The translations under genes and the position numbers were made by a program. A stretch of 64,000 nt of DNA from Euglena gracilis (Eukaryota; Euglenida; Euglenophyceae; Euglenales), in assembly GCA_039621445.1 (NCBI GenBank), contig CP154957.1, positions 14,934,947 to 14,998,946 on the forward strand, written 5' to 3'. The notes under the pieces are model-generated. The model ran no database searches, had not been told where the DNA came from, and saw only the letters and a program-made list of their open reading frames with translations. Every line of letters starts with the position of its first letter. Position 1 is the stretch's first letter. Below are positions 1-12,900 of this stretch, piece after piece.

Positions 1-470
1 AGGAGGGGAGGGGACATCCCCCATCTAAACCCTGTGCGTCCTCTGGGGGGAGTAGCAGACCCACTTTGTCTCGGAGATGACGGGGCGTCTCCATGTGTGG
101 CTAAGACAGGCTTCTCAGCAACCTGGGTGGTTGTGTTGTGTTGGGAGTGTCCCCCCTCCCCGCTGTATTTGGGTCTGTCTGGGTCCAACCCAAGCACATT
201 TCAGATGGTGGGCCATGACATTGCCAACATCAAAACCTGCTCTGTGTGGTCGAAAATGCTCACCGAGAACCCATACACATACAGCATATGGGAGGCACCT
301 GTCCCCGAGAGGTTAAACTCACTTTAAGCCTGGTTTCGGGCTGGGCTTGCGACAAAAAATTGAATGGGTATATCTTTTTTTTGTATTGTCATTTGTATTG
401 TCATTTGCATGGGGTAGGCAAATGACCAATGCATGGCTTATACAGAAAACGACGACGAAAGGTTTGCTAC
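1..470. other. Intron start at the left edge
   Basis: The intron after the last visible exon of the radical SAM gene begins at 470 with gtagca on the minus strand. The next expected exon, QRVDRFDENIANI in relatives, is not present before the edge. Positions 1-50 resemble the C-rich terminal parts of the foldback repeats at 34.4-35.0 and 36.9-37.3 kb. I see no other gene. Confidence 0.5.
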
Positions 471-784
471 CTGGGCAGCGACAGGGTCACGTTCTGGTCC
501 TTCAGCCGGTTCTTGATCTCGAGGCCCACCGCAGGCAGCGAGAGATAGTCAGAGCAGCTCAAGGACAGCAGGCTAAACTCTCGGTACCCCGTGCGGCGCA
601 CCCCCTCCTCCACAGCCTGCACCACCTGGGGGACGTTGGGGGGGGTGGGGGGCAATGGTCCATACAGGCCACTCTTCCGTTCCATCATCATGGGTGGTGG
701 CCATGGGCAAAGGAAGTGAAAATGGACGACGGGAACGGCTTAAAATTAATGGACCTTGTGTGTGGGTGGTGTGTGTGTGTGTTG

Positions 785-819
<35 letters not shown>

Positions 820-3800
820 GTGTGTTGTGTGTGTGTGTGTGATGTGTGATGTGTGTTGTGTGTGTGTGTTGTGTTGTGTGTGTGTGTGTGCGTGTGTGTG
901 TCTTGTGTGTGTGTGTGTGTGTGTTGTGTGTTGTGTGTGTGTGTTGTGTGTTGTGTGTGTGTGTGTGTGTATGTGTGTGTGTGTGTGTGCATTCATATGC
1001 GCGCACGTGTGTGGATACATGCGCGCACATGCGTGCGCGTGGGTGTGTGGGTGGGTGGGTGGGTGGCTGATGGGGTGGAAATGGGTGTTGATTATATCCC
1101 GAAGAATACAGCCGTCCGGCAGTTTGTCCCTCCTGCACGTTATGAGTTTACACGTGGCGCACTGACCTGGGAATTTCTTGAAACACCCGGCTGGAAAAAA
1201 GGTGCTGGCTGGACCCCCCGGTGAGTTTCCTGAGAAATGAGGGTCCTGGGGTGGACCGGCTGGTACCCCAAAACAAGCAAAAAAGCCCAAATCCACCTGG
1301 GTTGGATTTTTTGGTCAAAATTTTGAGGTGAACCTCCCAAAAACAAAAAAGGTCATTTTTGGGCATTTTTACCCCTTGCACCAATATTTTTTTCGGTCCA
1401 GCCTGGCTTTGCCAGGCTGCAAAACTTTATTTCCACTGGACCTGGGGGGGGGGTTCACAGCCCAGCTGGGAGCTGCTGGCTTGAAAAAGGGTGCTTTCTG
1501 GCCAGACTAAGCACCTCCAAACACTTGGTATTTTGGTGTTGTCAGGATTTGTCAGGATTTGTCGGGTTTTGAATACTGGATGTGGGATCCCAGCCACATG
1601 ATTTTGAAAGGATTTGATCCGAGGCAAACGATGGAGTGCCCTGTGTTGAACAATGTGGTTCGCCTATGCAGGCACCAATGGCCACCCTATTCTGGTCCTC
1701 AAATCGGCCCTGGTCGGTCCTGGTTGGCCCTCGGTCCTGGTGGCAAATAATCGTCCACAGGTGGCGGTATGCCAATTAAAACAGCCACACATTCTTGCCC
1801 AGAACTGTTGCCCACTTGCCCATTTTGGCCTTTTTTGGCGACGTTTGGACTGCTTTCAGCAACTTTTGGCTGCTAATTATTGGCCTTTTTGGCCTTTTTT
1901 TTGGGCCACTTTTGGTCACCTTTGCCTGCTTTTGGCACTTGTGAGCACTTTTGGCAGCATTTGGCCAACTTTACGCAACTTTTGTAAACATTTCTAATTC
2001 AATTCAGCGATGTCTGCATTGAAATCAGGAAAAATTGACCACGGTTTGACTGTCTGATTGACATGGTGATTCTGTTGTTGTTGGACCATAAAATTCTATA
2101 CTCACCAACAACAAGCTTCTGAGAACCCATCAATAAGAAGCTTCTACCGAGCTCTCATTTTCAGAAGAGCTTTGAAACAAAAAGGAATAAAACAAAGAAA
2201 GGAAAAGAAAACAACATGAAAATTGTGAAAACAGCCCACCATAACATTCCTTTTGGGTAATTTTGGGCTGAATTTGTAATTGAAAAAAAAATTGCAGTTG
2301 TCAAGATTTGTTGGGATTTGTTGGGATTCGTCGGAACCCACCCCTTCAGAGGGCCAAAAAACTGTTGCCATGATTTGTCGGAATTTGTCGGGATGTGTCA
2401 GGATTTATCGCTGCTTGGGCTGGACCCCCCCCCCCTCAGGGGGGGTTTAATGGGGTCCGGCTTCAGAAATTCCCTGGCACTGACACTCCAAGAAAATTAT
2501 ATTTTGCCAGCCCACACCTTCTCCGGGGCCACGTCCCGGGCGGGGCGGGTCAGCATCCCCGGCTGGCAGAACCGGCAGCCGCGGGTGCAGCCCCGCCGGA
2601 TCTCCACCGTGAGCCGGTCGTGGACCGTTCCGGCCAGGCCGGCTTCAGGGGCATGGAGGGGGGGGGGGCATTTCTGGACCAGACAAAAAAAGCCCCCATA
2701 TCCAAGCTGGGATGCAATTTATCAGCCAAAATGGGCCCTCCCCTCCTCAGGGTGGATTTTCAAACATCAAGTGGGCACAACGCTGTGGTGCAAACAAACC
2801 CAGCCTGAGCTCGAGGTATGGCTGCAGGGCAAAGCTGGCAGTGGGGTCCGGAGTGGCCACCCGGCGCAGTACGCGGGGCGACAGCATTCTGCTGCCACGC
2901 ACCTTCCATCGGGAGTAAAATTCCTCAACAACATCTCAAACCCAGTCTAGAGACTTTCAGAACGTGTCTGCATTCACAATGCATATGTTAATATGCAGGT
3001 GTGTTTGTGCATGTGCCTGCGTGCATGTGCGCTCACATGCGCGTGCGTGTCGGCACGGTCGTCAGATGTGGGTGGCGTGATGAGCTTGGCAGCGGGATGG
3101 CTGGCACCCCCTCCCGGATGGGGAACACCGCGCCGCCAAACCCTGGGGTGCAGTCGTAGAACATCGGCACGTAGATGCCAGCGACCTCCGTGGCGAGGCG
3201 ATACAGCGTCTCCACACGGTTGAGCCCCTCCTGCAGTGAATCGCCATTTTGTGAAACACCAAAATGCCATCGACCCGAGGGGAGGGAATTTGGGAGTGAT
3301 GTCTTGGCAGGCACAGCCCGGGGGGGGTCAGCATGGCTGGTGTGCAGACTCAAAATCGGGGCAGAAATGGCCCCGTGGGTTTGCAAAATTTGGTTCCTGG
3401 GCCGAGTGCCCAAACACTTCGGGCCCTGTACCCCCCGGTCTGATCTGTGCTACAGAGGGCCTCCCGGGCAGACCCCCACTCTGGATGGGGTTATTGATGT
3501 TTATTGAGGTTTATTGATGGCGTTGGAATTCAGCTTGAACGTGGGGACTGACTTAATCAGCCCCAAACACAACAAAAAAGTCTCCAGCAAGCTATGGTTG
3601 CTCGGGCAATCTCAAGCTTTTCCAGCAGGGACACATTCATCACACTGACAAATTCCCTGGTGGTGGCTTTCGTAATTTATGGCCTCCAATAGATTTGACC
3701 CTGACAAGAACCCGAGACCTTGGCCATTTCCTATGCAAAATCCTGACAGATTCCTGGGCATGACAGCTCCCCAGGTGGGTTGGGGGGGCTCTGCAGACCT

Positions 3801-6800
3801 TCTGACATCTGCGGAGGCAGTGGCCAATCTCTGGCACGCACTCCTCCCCGTCCCCGAGGGCGAAGAAGTCGAAGAAGTCAGCAAACGGCGCCTTCAGGGC
3901 TGGGCTGCCCAACCCTGCGGTGGCCTAACCTCCGCTCTGCTTGTCCCACTGGTCCCCCTGCCGGTGCGCCGGCTGGGGTTCAGTTGTCTGACTTGATCAG
4001 GGAAATGCCCTTTCAGCGAAGTCGACTTCAGGTTCACGTTCCCTTAGCTGCATTTGCTCTTAGAGTCAGGCCAAACGTCATGGAATCAAATGCAACCCCC
4101 CCCCCCCAAATAACCTGGCGGGGTCCTTGCTCTTGGCGGGAGCCGAATAACTTGGCGGGGGGAGGGGCAAAAAAGATGGTTCCAGTAACTTGTCGGGGTC
4201 CTTTTTAGGCAAAATTCCTTTACGGCACTGAAAAAAGGGCCCAAGAAACCTGGCGGGGGGGGGCAGGGCCAACAGTCGGTTTCAATTACCTGGCACCCCG
4301 CCAGGTAATTTGGGGGGGTTTACAGCTCGAACACGAGTCATCGGTGCCTTTGCCAGGGAGGTTTGGGGTTGTGTTGAGGTCTCCCCACCACTCCATCCGG
4401 CTCAGGTGCCCACCTCGTAGGGTGGGCCTTCCGTCGTCTGATCGCAAGCATACCGGTGGGACTACCAACCCCAGAAACAGTCCCCACAGACCCCACAGAC
4501 AATGGCAGAGGGCGGCGGGGAGTGGGGCGACCAGAGCCTGATGTGAAAAAGTCCGACTTTAGGTCAGTTGGTGAAGTGGGTCGGACTCCCACTCCAGTCA
4601 AGGGGGGGCAGCCCCCAACCAAAACGGTGGCACAACCAAAACGACAGATTTCTGGTCCGGCATGAAGCGCTGGGGTTCCCATCCTTCGCTGGGAGACAAC
4701 TGCTGGGAGGGGGTCAAAACGGTTCAGACCGACCATGAGGGTGCCTAGAACCTGAGGAGGTGCCTCCCAACACAGAGCACAGACCGCCCCCTCCCACCTC
4801 GAAATGGTAAGGGACCTGGAAAATTGAAGGTTCTGTGGACAGTCAACGGGCTGGGTAAACTGGGCAAACTTAGTTTCAAAATAAATGCAAAATTGCTCGT
4901 TTTTTTGAGTTTTTGAACTTTTTTTCCTTCATGTGGAAAACAACAACATATAAAAAAATGTGCAATATGCTTAAAAGTGAGGAGAAAAAGATTTTTTTTT
5001 TGCATTTTCCAGCAACAGAAGAAAAATCTTCCTTATTTTTAGAATCTGCCCACAAGGAAGGTGGGGGCGCAGTTACCCCCTCAGGTGGGGTGGTTGGGCC
5101 CTACCATAGATTCCCTTGGTGATCCACCCCACTGGGGGGGGATTTTTCCCGGTCCCAAACCCACCCACCCACCCACTTTTTCTTCTTTCGAAAACCTACC
5201 CCCCCCCCCGGGTCAAACCACCCACCCACCCACCCAAAACCCAGCCAAAATCGGCCGAAAACAATTAATTTTTTTTTATTCCGGCCGCCGGCCTTTGGCC
5301 AGGCCACAATCTGACCCATGACACACGGGGGGCGTCCAGAGGCCCCAACCCGCCCATCCACGCTTGAAAACCCATCTCCACCCAGGGGATGGGGTCACAC
5401 AAGTGTTAAATGAATCTATAGCCCCTGCCACCTACCTCAAACCGAAGGGTTTCCCTACAACGGGAGACATACGTAAATCGTGACACCCTTCTCACATGAA
5501 CCCTGCACCTGTGACCCCTCCCCCCCCAACCAACACCCCGGACGCCCGCCTCACAACAAACCCTTCCGGGGGCCGCTGCCCGGCCCTGGGCTCAGGGTTG
5601 GACGTCGCGGTGGGGCCCCCAGCGAAGACGAGAGGCGGGCTACCCCGGCTGGGGTCGAACGGGCCGTCGCCGTCCATTTCCAATCGCTCCCGCCACGTCT
5701 TGGGCAGCTGGGCGAGGTGCATCATCCCGGGCACCCCGCCGCGGTGGCCGTTGATGGGCGGTGAGGATGTGGAGGTTGTCGTTCGGTGAGCCGGTGGGTG
5801 GTGTGAAAACATTACAATGTGTGTAGATGTCATGAAGTGACATCATGACATCATGACATCATCAATGTGTGTAGATGTCATGAAGTGTGGTCATGGATGA
5901 GACGACACACACGCGTGCGCGACACACACACACACACAGACGCACACACACAAACATGTTCACCCCCCCCACACAAACACGCACATGTGCGCACACGCAC
6001 GCACACACAATGGGGGTGAGTGGGGACAAGACGTGTTAGCGCGTCGCAATTCCATTTTGGGGCACATGCAGCTGCGGTGTGGTCTGCAAACAGTTGCAGC
6101 CGCCCAGCTCATAGGCGAGGGACATGCCGACCGCGTGGAAATCTCCTGCAATGGAGGAATGGTGCTTATGCATAGGGACCTGGTGGGTTCACAATGCCCG
6201 CAAAAAACGTGCCCCACAAGAAGCAACACTCTGTGAGATGAATGGTGGGGCTGAGGGATGGGTTTAGACCACTCCAGCTGGTAACCTCTGGCGATGCAAG
6301 AGGAAAGCAAATCAAAGGACCACCACGGAGCGCTCTTGCGGTCAGTGCCATGCCAAGAAGCTCCACCATCATTGTTCGCTCAACTATGTCAATCAACATC
6401 CAGACCTTCATGAAAATCTGCCAGTAAAACCTCCCAGGCAAACCTCCCAAGCCCACATTGGAGAAAGCAAGTTCCGTTTATTCTGAAGAAATCCATCATC
6501 AGGCCCATCATTCTCTTGTTCTCTTTCTGGCTATTTGCAGATCACCCGGACCTTTGGGGGGAAGCTTGCATAAACAGATGCATACACGAGCTGCCATGAA
6601 CACAGGTGCAAAAATGCGGACAAACCAGGGCTGAAAAAATGCCATCCATCATGCAGGCCAAGGAAGGGTACCAAGCGGTCGTTGGGATTCCACTGCAAAG
6701 AGCGGCTTGCTGTTCTTCTCCAGCCAGTCGCTCAGATCTGGCAGGGGCAAATAACACCTGAGATGGCAAGGAATGGCCCGAAAAGCCGAGGCTGTTTTGC

Positions 6801-9800
6801 CCTTCTCCCATACTGTGTGTTCGCAACACCTAACCTTCCCCAGGCATCAAAATAACCACTCCCGTCAAATACAAACACAATATAACATCCTAATTTTGCA
6901 CTTCAATGGGTCATTGATTTTTTTTCTTCAGAAATGAAATTCCTCGGCAATTGTAGCAAGTGACGTGGGGAAATGTCAAATACCCAACATATATGTGTGT
7001 GCGTATGTTTTTATCTGTGTGTGTATAAATGTGTATACAATAAATATACACCCTTCAAATATGAAACCCCTGATGGGTTTTGCATCATCTTTCTACAGTG
7101 TATTCAAATTATTTTTACTGGCAGGTAAAAAAATTGAAGCTCCAAAAGCATCATCAAAAAGATCCCAGAGAAAAACAATGCGTCGCAGAATGGTTGTTAG
7201 CAGGAATACTGCTCGACAAAGCTTGATATTGCACTAAAAAGATCGAGGTGCACAACATTTAACAGAAAGCAATGGTGGAAAACTACCCTTCTTTAGATAA
7301 CACACAAATAGCGCACCTGTCGCACAATAAACCGTCCTGTCGGTTGACCATGCTGTACAAGACCAGATGTCCAAGATTCGAAATCCCGACCTCGTAGACT
7401 TCTGGGTAACTCTATCAGGAAGGAGGGTGACAATTTACACACACCGGCCACAGCAGCGCGACACCAGCGTGACACCAGCGGGACACCAGCGCGACACCAG
7501 CGCGACACCAGCGCGACACCAGCGTGACACCAGCGCGACACCAGCGCGACACCAGCGCGACACCAGCTGCTCTCCCCCTCCCCCAAAAGAAAAAGCACCG
7601 GCCACTTCTGTTCCCCGAGACCCCCGGCCAGCGCAACACACCACCACCATCCGGACCTCCGCGGAGTCCCACGGCTTGTGCACCGCCCCGAGCTCGTTGC
7701 CGAGGTACCGCACGGGGCTCTGCAGCCGCTGCCACACGTCCCGCCCCAGCCCCGCCCGCTGGCCGGTCACCGCCAGCTCCGCCAGGAACGCCGCCTCCAT
7801 CGCCTTCTCCCGGCTGTGGGCGTCCGCCGCCGCCTCCGCCGCCACCACGGCGGGCGGAGAGGCATCCTCCTGCGTATGGGGGGGGGGGGGAGGTTTGGGG
7901 CAAAAACGGCAAAAAAAAACAGAGCCGGAAGAAATCGGCAGTCTGGAATCTCACTGAAAATTCCCTAAAATTCTTTTGGAAGGGTTTTCCAGAATTTTTT
8001 TTAAAAAAGGAAAGCATTCGGAGTCCACATCACGTCAAAGCAGGATTTAGAATTTAGAAACAAATCAGGGGTCTCTGACACATGGAGTTGAATTTTCAAA
8101 CTGAAAAATGGGATCACCTCTTGACGAGCATTATGGAAAAAATGCTGACAAATTTTCAGAAAGATGGAGAAAAAAAGGTGGCAGCCTTGGCCAATAATAA
8201 TATAATAATAACATAATAAGTGGAAAAGTATATAGGGATTTCGGTCCTCCAAATTTGTCCACTCCAACGTTGGACAGCCCCATCCCCCCGCCCCTGCAGT
8301 GGGAGAGGTCATCCAGGTCACTCGAAATGTGGACAGCAGAAAAGGCACTTAAATAAAACAATATTTGCGGGAAAAATGGAAAAATGAAATGTGCCTCTAC
8401 CCTGTGGCGTCCCCCAAGTTTTGAAAATCGATGGTTGAAAATGCCACATCACACAAATGAAGGCCGCTTTCACAGGCACGCATCGCACGCAGACCTTGTC
8501 CGCCAACACGGTCAGCATGACAGTGCTGGCCCCCTGCTTCGCCAGCAGGTGGTGGCGTTCCCCGCGTCTCCACCACTGGGTACCCGTAGAGGGGAGGCGG
8601 AGGGGGTCCAACGCACGCCACCAAGCCAGTGGGAGGCGCGAACCCGGCATCGGTCAATTTTCTTTGTGTTGGACATTTCCAAACCCCAACCCTCCTGCCA
8701 GTGGCGCACCAGGATTAAAAAAAAAGAAAATAAACCTCCCTCCTGGGGAGGACAACTCTCCAGGTCAGGGTTATGGGGGGGGGTCGAACCCCACCGTACA
8801 GTGGCGGCCAAACGAGAAATTTTGTGCCCCTAATTTGGCCAAAAATCCCACTTTGGGCACTTTTTGGGCAATTTTTTTTCCAAAAACACCAACAATTTTC
8901 GGCGCAAAGCGCTCTTTTGGGGGAGGTTTTGGGTACCCCCCGCTTCCGGTCCAGGCATGCCCCCACTCGACCCTGTACACTGTAAACCCCCCCCCAAAAA
9001 TAAGACCCCCCCCAAAAACAAGACCCCCCCTGGCCGGTCCGAGCAAAAATCCATGAAATGGACCACCCCATGAATAAGACCCCCCTGCCGGCGCGAGCGC
9101 CGGATTTTTGAAAAATGGTACATTTTTTGGGGGGGGGGAAATCTGCTATTTTGGGACTGCTTTCACACAATTCAGCATATTTTACCCTATTTGTCTGGCG
9201 CGAAAAACCGAATTTTTCGAAAAGTGGTATTTTGGGGTGTCATTTTTGGACATTTAGGGGGTCGAAAAATTTTCCAGCAAAAATCCATAAAATGGACCCC
9301 CCCCCCATGAATAAGACCCCCCCTCGGGCTTTCCAGCAACCGACCCATGAAATGGACCCCCGGTCTTGTTTTTGGGGGGTTTACACAAGACCCTGTACAC
9401 TCTCCTTATGTCCAACCCTGCTCCAGATCTAACCTTCATTAAACATCCTGAATGTCTGAAACTGATTGGCTCCTTAAAAAGAGATCAGCATTGAGGAAAT
9501 CTGATGGCTTATTGGTGTTTACTGTTGCTTACTGTTGGGACAACTCCACTCCATTCCGTTTATCTGACCGAGAAGGCGGGGCAGCAACACACCGACCCGA
9601 GGCAGATGCACACGACGGCCAGCACAGCTCCGCTGGCGACCCCGAAGCTGACGGAGGTGCTGGAATTGACGGGGACATGGCCAGTGGCAGGGGGGACTCC
9701 CTGAAAGGCAAAATCCCACAACAACACTCCTTGGAAGGCACTGGATGGCTTCAGCGTTGCTCCCAATTCACATTGTTCAGTTGACCCCGTCTACTTGTCA

Positions 9801-9865
9801 AGATCTGAGTTCCCCTGTATCCTCTTGTTGAAACTCGGTGTGTGTGTGTGTGTGTGCGTGTGTGT

Positions 9866-9929
<64 letters not shown>

Positions 9930-12900
9930 ATGTGTGTGCACGCGTGCGTGTGTGTGGATGTGCGGGTGTGTGAACAGACAAATGGATCGTTTGGATTAGT
10001 TGAGACCAGGAAGGGGTGGTCCAGGGGGGAGGGGGATGTAGGGGCCCACTTTTTTGGGGTCAAATTTGGATCCAAAATTGTATTCGGCACTTCACACCGA
10101 AAATAGAGGGGAAAATCCAGAGACCCACTCGGCCTGCCCCCCCCCCCCCGGTCCACCCTTTATCCACCTGAGCCCTGGGGGGGGGGGAGGACAAATGTAA
10201 CTGATCTATGCGACGTTTAGACACCCAGCAGTTTGTAAATGGCCTTGGGGGTTATCGGCCCTTGATTGATAGGAGTTGTTGGTAGGGGGGAGGTCAAGGG
10301 AATCAAAAAATTGTGCGTTGAAATCAGACCCCCCAAAAGGTCCCAAATAACCCCAGGCATCATGGTTGGCCCTAAAATTTTTTTTGTCAGATTCAGGGTT
10401 TTGTGGCCAGAATCATTTCTGCCCTTTAACATTTTCTCTATATTTATCGGCCGTCTTGGACCTGAAAATTGTTGATCGGTCTAGGGGGTGGGGAAACAAC
10501 GGGCAGGTGGTCACACAGAGGAAAGGCATTTCATTGATTTGTTTGCTGATTTAAAGCGAACAGGAATTCAAAAAAAACCTTTTGTCTGCAATCTCAATAA
10601 AAAAAGCGGTGCTTAAATTTTTTTTTAAAAAAAACAACGTCGAAGAAAAGAACGTTTGATCAACACCTGCAGGGCTGTTCTTGATGCCTGGGCACCAGGG
10701 ACGTTGCCCTTCAGATGTGCACGCACCTGAGGAGATTGGTAGGCCAAAGGCAATGTCCACACAGTTGATTGCTTGGAACCAATAGACATTCAGAATATGG
10801 TCTAATGATGGGTCACGATCGGCCCGATTGGTGGGTGCCGCCCGTGGCAAAAGGCCAGACCAACACGAAGCCAGAAACCCCCTGCGTTCTCAGACAGCAG
10901 CTCCCCAGAGTGAATGGTCCCAGAAACACAGACCCGAGGCACAGACACACAGGGCAAGCTGAAGCTGTATGACAATGATTGTCCACAGTTTACTGTGTTC
11001 AACATGTGGGGACTGGTGGGTTGGACCCCTGCGGCAGACCTGGTGGGTGGGATACACCGCTGGCGTCGACCGGACCACAGGGGTCATGACAGGAGCCGCG
11101 GGCAGGGGGGTGGTGTGAAAGAAAAGAGGATGCGCCAAACCCCTTCCTTGAGAGCTGAGGTGGGCAGGCTCTTTTTACCAACCCGGGGGTTGGGCCATGT
11201 GGTGCCTCATCATTTTTGGAGGGGGACAGACCACATAATCCCATTAATATCACATAGCCCCATCTGTCCAGGCTGGTCACCTATACCCATGGAAGGAAAC
11301 CCCCAGGGTGGCTCTGGGCTGCAACTTGCAGCCCTCTGACCCAGAGTTGCCTGGAGGGCTCCGCAGCAGCGGACAGGTACATCACCACCGCCAGCCCCAG
11401 AATGGCTGCCAGAGAGGCCTGTGGTGCAGAAGAGGTCAAATACAGTGGCTGTTGCCTATCCCGAGGGAACAAATGCAATCTCATTGTTTGGACTTTCACC
11501 AAAAATATAATTCATCCAATGCCTACCCCCTCCAGAGGTTGGCTTCAGCCACAGTGGCAAGGACAGCAGGGGAGGCCAAATGCCTTGAACATGTGGGCAA
11601 ATACAGTGGTTGTCACGTGAACTCCCACAACTAGTTTTTTTTAAAAAAAAGCCACAAAAATTCACCTCCCCATTTCTGACCCATTTTTTTTTTACCCCCA
11701 TCCAACACAAAAATCCGAAAATGCAGCAGAACCCGAAAAAAATGGAAACCAAACCCCAAACCCCCCCCCGGTTTATTTTTAGGCGGAAATTTCAACGCCC
11801 TGAGGGGGGGGGTTACATTTTTTGAGCAAATCAAATCAAACTTCCACGACCAAAAGCATATATGCAAATTTACCCCCCTTTTTGCCCAATTTTCACCATT
11901 TTTTTTAGGCAAGTGATAACCATTTTTTTTGGATAAATAGTGTCAAACTCATGTCCTAAAAATGGCACAAAATGATGAAATTGGTGGGGTATTTCACGTC
12001 TCGCACCTGTCAGCGTTTCCCTGGGGGGTGGTTATCCCCCAGGGGGTTTTTTATATTTGTGGGTTTTGTATTTGGGTCTTTTTTTTTCTTCAACAAAGCA
12101 TTAACAGGTGACAAATCAGCGTGCACATGGGTAGGTGACAGGCCCCTACGAGGATAGGTCAGGGGGTACAGAGGACAGCTTTCTGGGGAGGCATTCCCAA
12201 GTTTAAAATAATAGGTATTTAAACTTTTAAACACATTTCATTTTCTAATTTTTTTTAATTTCCATTTTGAAACCAGGAAAGAAACACCTCAGCCAGTGGC
12301 TCGAGCCATCTTTTGTTGACTGCAAGTTTAGGATGGGTGCAACGGTTCACAGCACATCAAACTGAAACTCCCTTATGGGTTTTGTGCCACCTTCTTCAGT
12401 CTTAGGGCTCTGGTAACGCATAAACCCAGGTAAACAGAAACAGAAAACAACAAACAACAACAGGGCTAGCTGTTGGAAATTGGGGCTGAACTTTCCTGCT
12501 GCCTCACACGGGAAACGAGAGACGGCCCCCCGTATTTGAAGGTCCTCCCAGACATGCATTCATCAAATTATTATTCTTTGCCTCTTCCCTCCCTTGCCTA
12601 TGCGCCCAGGGAGGTGGGTTGATACAAATCTCTGCCCCCCCCCCCCCAAAAGTGCCGGAATGGGTTCTGGCCGATTTCTTTGTCCAATTTTGGAATCGAA
12701 AATCCCAAAAATCTGGCCAAACCTCCAAACAAGTGTCCTTCGACCATGGGGGAGGGGCGGTGGTCGTTGGACATAAGGGGGTCGTTGGACATAGGGGGGG
12801 GGGCATACTCTACTGCACCTGTTTCGGGGAACCGAGTTCAGTGGGGGAGCCACAACTTTGCAGCTGCATGTCCAATTTCATGCACATGTCATACCCATCA

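Noticed and set aside
3890-5591. GT-AG splicing of this radical SAM intron using gttgtg and ctgaag
   Set aside because: It is possible but would insert about twelve residues between NPEP and FADFF; the nonconventional join gives the gapless family sequence with paired ends.
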